NCBI GenBank assembly: GCA_016215715.1
Contig: JACRIG010000047.1
Span: 1-5,938, forward strand
Origin: Candidatus Peregrinibacteria bacterium
GTDB lineage: Bacteria; Patescibacteriota; Gracilibacteria; Peribacterales; Peribacteraceae
DNA length: 5,938 bases
Reading direction: 5' to 3'
Both the position numbers and the translations under genes were made by a program. The notes beneath the pieces are model-generated. The model was given only the letters and a program-made list of their open reading frames with translations, was not told where the DNA came from and ran no database searches. Below are positions 4,783-5,938 of this stretch, in pieces. How positions within the stretch are numbered: position 1 is the first letter of the stretch; each line of letters opens with the position of its first letter.

Positions 4783-4797
4783 TATACTGCCCCCTCC
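4783..4797 (+). promoter_or_regulatory. Putative -10 element of the dGTPase gene
   Basis: TATACT (4783-4788) matches TATAAT at five of six positions and ends 9 nt before the ATG at 4798. The intervening GCCCCCTCC contains no Shine-Dalgarno sequence. The expected transcription start is only a few bases before the ATG. No clear -35 is visible. Confidence 0.5.
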
Positions 4798-5938
4798 ATG
4801 AATCTCACGCACCAGATGCATCAGGCCGATGAACTTCTCGCATCGTATGCCGTCCCGCACGAGGGACGGCTCGGACGTTTCCACGCGGAACCTGCGGATG
4901 ATATGCGCTTTCCGTTTGCCCGGGACCGTGCGCGGATCATTCACAGTCAGGCATTCCGCAGACTGCAAGGCAAGACGCAGGTCTTCGCCGCGGGTGTGGG
5001 GGACCATTACAGGACACGACTGACGCACACGATGGAGGTCGCACAGATCGCACGGGACATCGCACGTTCCATGCGACTGAATGAGGATCTCAGCGAGTGC
5101 ATCGCGCTCGCGCACGACCTCGGCCACCCGCCTTTTGGACACGCAGGGGAAGAAACGCTCGACGGGTGGATGAAGGGATACGGAGAGCACTTCGAACACA
5201 ACGAGCAATCGGAGCGTATCGTGACAGTTCTGGAAGAGCACTGCCGTCTGTACCCGGGGCTGAATCCGGAACGCGAAGTGATTGAGGGGCTGCGCAAGCA
5301 CACAGGCCCTCCTGCTTCCGCGGAGTCCGCGCTCGTAAACATCGCGGACGAGATCGCCTACTGCGGACACGACTGCGATGACGGCCTTGCGGAAGGGCTG
5401 TTTGAGCTGTCCGATCTTCTCACCGTTCCTCTCGCTCTGCGCGCTCACAGTCTGACAAAGAAACGCGGCACTGCTCTGCGCGGTACGCTCATCCGTCTGC
5501 TTGCAGAGGATCTTCTGGAAACGTCTCTGCCGCTTCTGCAGAACGGACATATATCCGTCGATTTTTCTCCGGGGCTCCGCGCGGATCTGAAACAGCTACG
5601 CTCATTCCTGTGGACACACATGTACCATCATCCATCGGTCACTGTCCGCACGAGACGCGGGCAGGAAATTCTGCGCATGCTCTGTGACGTTCATCATGCG
5701 CACCCGACAGACAAGATTACCACACTGCAGCGCCGGACGGGCAGCAGCCTTCCCGTTGCCGTTAAGGATTACGTCGCGGGGATGACCGATACTTTTGCCG
5801 AACATCAGGCACGGGAGCTTGGTCTCATCGACGACGGCCGGTGGGCACGGCACTGCCGGCGCGCGGAGGCCCTGGGTCGGCTCGAGACCCACCTCGCGCA
5901 GACTCGCGTGCAGGACGACGAGGAGGCCCTTTGCAGGC
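4798..5938 (+). CDS. dgt: dGTP triphosphohydrolase-like HD-domain protein (3' end outside the window)
   Basis: An open frame of 380 codons runs from ATG 4798 to the window end without a stop. Family blocks in order are RDRARIIHSQAFRRLQGKTQVF (42-63), RTRLTHTMEVAQIARDIAR (72-90), ALAHDLGHPPFGHAGE (103-118), FEHNEQS (132-138), EGLRKHTG (163-170), NIADEIAY (181-188) and DYVAGMTD (324-331). The HD-domain metal ligands are H77, H106, D107 and D184. This is the dGTPase/dNTPase family, which removes triphosphate from deoxynucleoside triphosphates and helps control dNTP pools; the preferred nucleotide cannot be told from sequence. The protein is close to the usual family length at the edge, so only the extreme C-terminus is likely missing. 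It is cytoplasmic and apparently transcribed alone from the TATACT promoter. Confidence 0.92.
   Translation, partial: MNLTHQMHQADELLASYAVPHEGRLGRFHAEPADDMRFPFARDRARIIHSQAFRRLQGKTQVFAAGVGDHYRTRLTHTMEVAQIARDIARSMRLNEDLSECIALAHDLGHPPFGHAGEETLDGWMKGYGEHFEHNEQSERIVTVLEEHCRLYPGLNPEREVIEGLRKHTGPPASAESALVNIADEIAYCGHDCDDGLAEGLFELSDLLTVPLALRAHSLTKKRGTALRGTLIRLLAEDLLETSLPLLQNGHISVDFSPGLRADLKQLRSFLWTHMYHHPSVTVRTRRGQEILRMLCDVHHAHPTDKITTLQRRTGSSLPVAVKDYVAGMTDTFAEHQARELGLIDDGRWARHCRRAEALGRLETHLAQTRVQDDEEALCR

Larger units (their letters stand above)
4540..4797 (+). other. 258-nt spacer with stem-loops; possible small RNA, unidentified
   Basis: No convincing protein-coding frame fills this gap on either strand. 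It has several pairings on the plus strand: TAGGTCTC (4604-4611) with GAGACTTA (4661-4668), 8 bp including one G-U; and ATGCCCA (4712-4718) with TGGGCAT (4748-4754), 7 bp, enclosing CGTC/GACG (4728-4731 and 4739-4742). There is also an imperfect direct repeat, GGATTGCGGTCCAC (4677-4690) and GGATGCGGTCACC (4691-4703). A run of six T (4773-4778) follows the second hairpin, before the dGTPase promoter. The layout would fit a small RNA, but I recognise no tmRNA, RNase P, SRP or riboswitch core, and no clear promoter for it. Confidence 0.3.

Noticed and set aside
4699..5550. A 283-codon open frame on the minus strand opposite the dGTPase gene
   Set aside because: The plus strand carries all dGTPase motifs with HD metal ligands; the reverse frame shows no recognisable domain and arises from GC-rich codon use.

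Overview
This window looks like a chromosomal segment of housekeeping genes from a bacterium of moderately high GC content. The gene density, the small proteins and the start-site architecture fit an uncultivated Candidate Phyla Radiation (Patescibacteria) lineage such as Peregrinibacteria/Peribacteria. That placement is an inference from style, not from a marker gene. TGA serves as the stop of ftsQ and pgeF, so the code is standard and not the UGA=Gly code of Gracilibacteria and Absconditabacteria. No rRNA, tRNA, CRISPR array, transposase or integrase is visible. No stretch longer than about 260 bases lacks a gene.

Layout, left to right. (1) Positions 1-180, minus strand: 5' end of an unrecognised gene whose product starts with a hydrophobic segment. 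(2) 181-369: a repeat-rich intergenic spacer. (3) 370-1284, minus: ftsQ-like division protein. (4) 1285-1403: a divergent promoter region with mirrored 9-bp tandem repeats. (5) 1404-2552, plus: GT4 family (WbaZ-like) glycosyltransferase with a repeat unit embedded in its interdomain linker. (6) 2530-3309, plus: NAD(P)H-hydrate dehydratase (nnrD), overlapping the glycosyltransferase by 23 nt. (7) 3306-3794, minus: small YfcE-type metallophosphoesterase, converging on nnrD with interlocked stop codons. (8) 3795-3858: divergent promoter region carrying a perfect 32-bp palindrome. (9) 3859-4539, plus: pgeF/YfiH laccase-domain protein. (10) 4540-4797: structured spacer, possibly a small RNA. (11) 4798 to the window end, plus: dGTP triphosphohydrolase-like HD protein, running off the right edge.

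The functional themes are the cell envelope (ftsQ, glycosyltransferase, pgeF as a peptidoglycan-quality enzyme) and metabolite or nucleotide house-cleaning (nnrD, dGTPase, perhaps the phosphoesterase). The genes do not form one operon: strands alternate and each gene seems to have its own promoter.

The most striking property is shared by all seven starts. Each ATG has a -10-like TAnnnT hexamer ending 6-9 nt upstream and no Shine-Dalgarno sequence, as expected for leaderless mRNAs. The other notable signals are a 29-bp repeat found both in the ftsQ downstream spacer and inside the glycosyltransferase coding sequence, the mirrored 9-bp arrays between ftsQ and the glycosyltransferase gene, and the palindrome between the phosphoesterase and pgeF.
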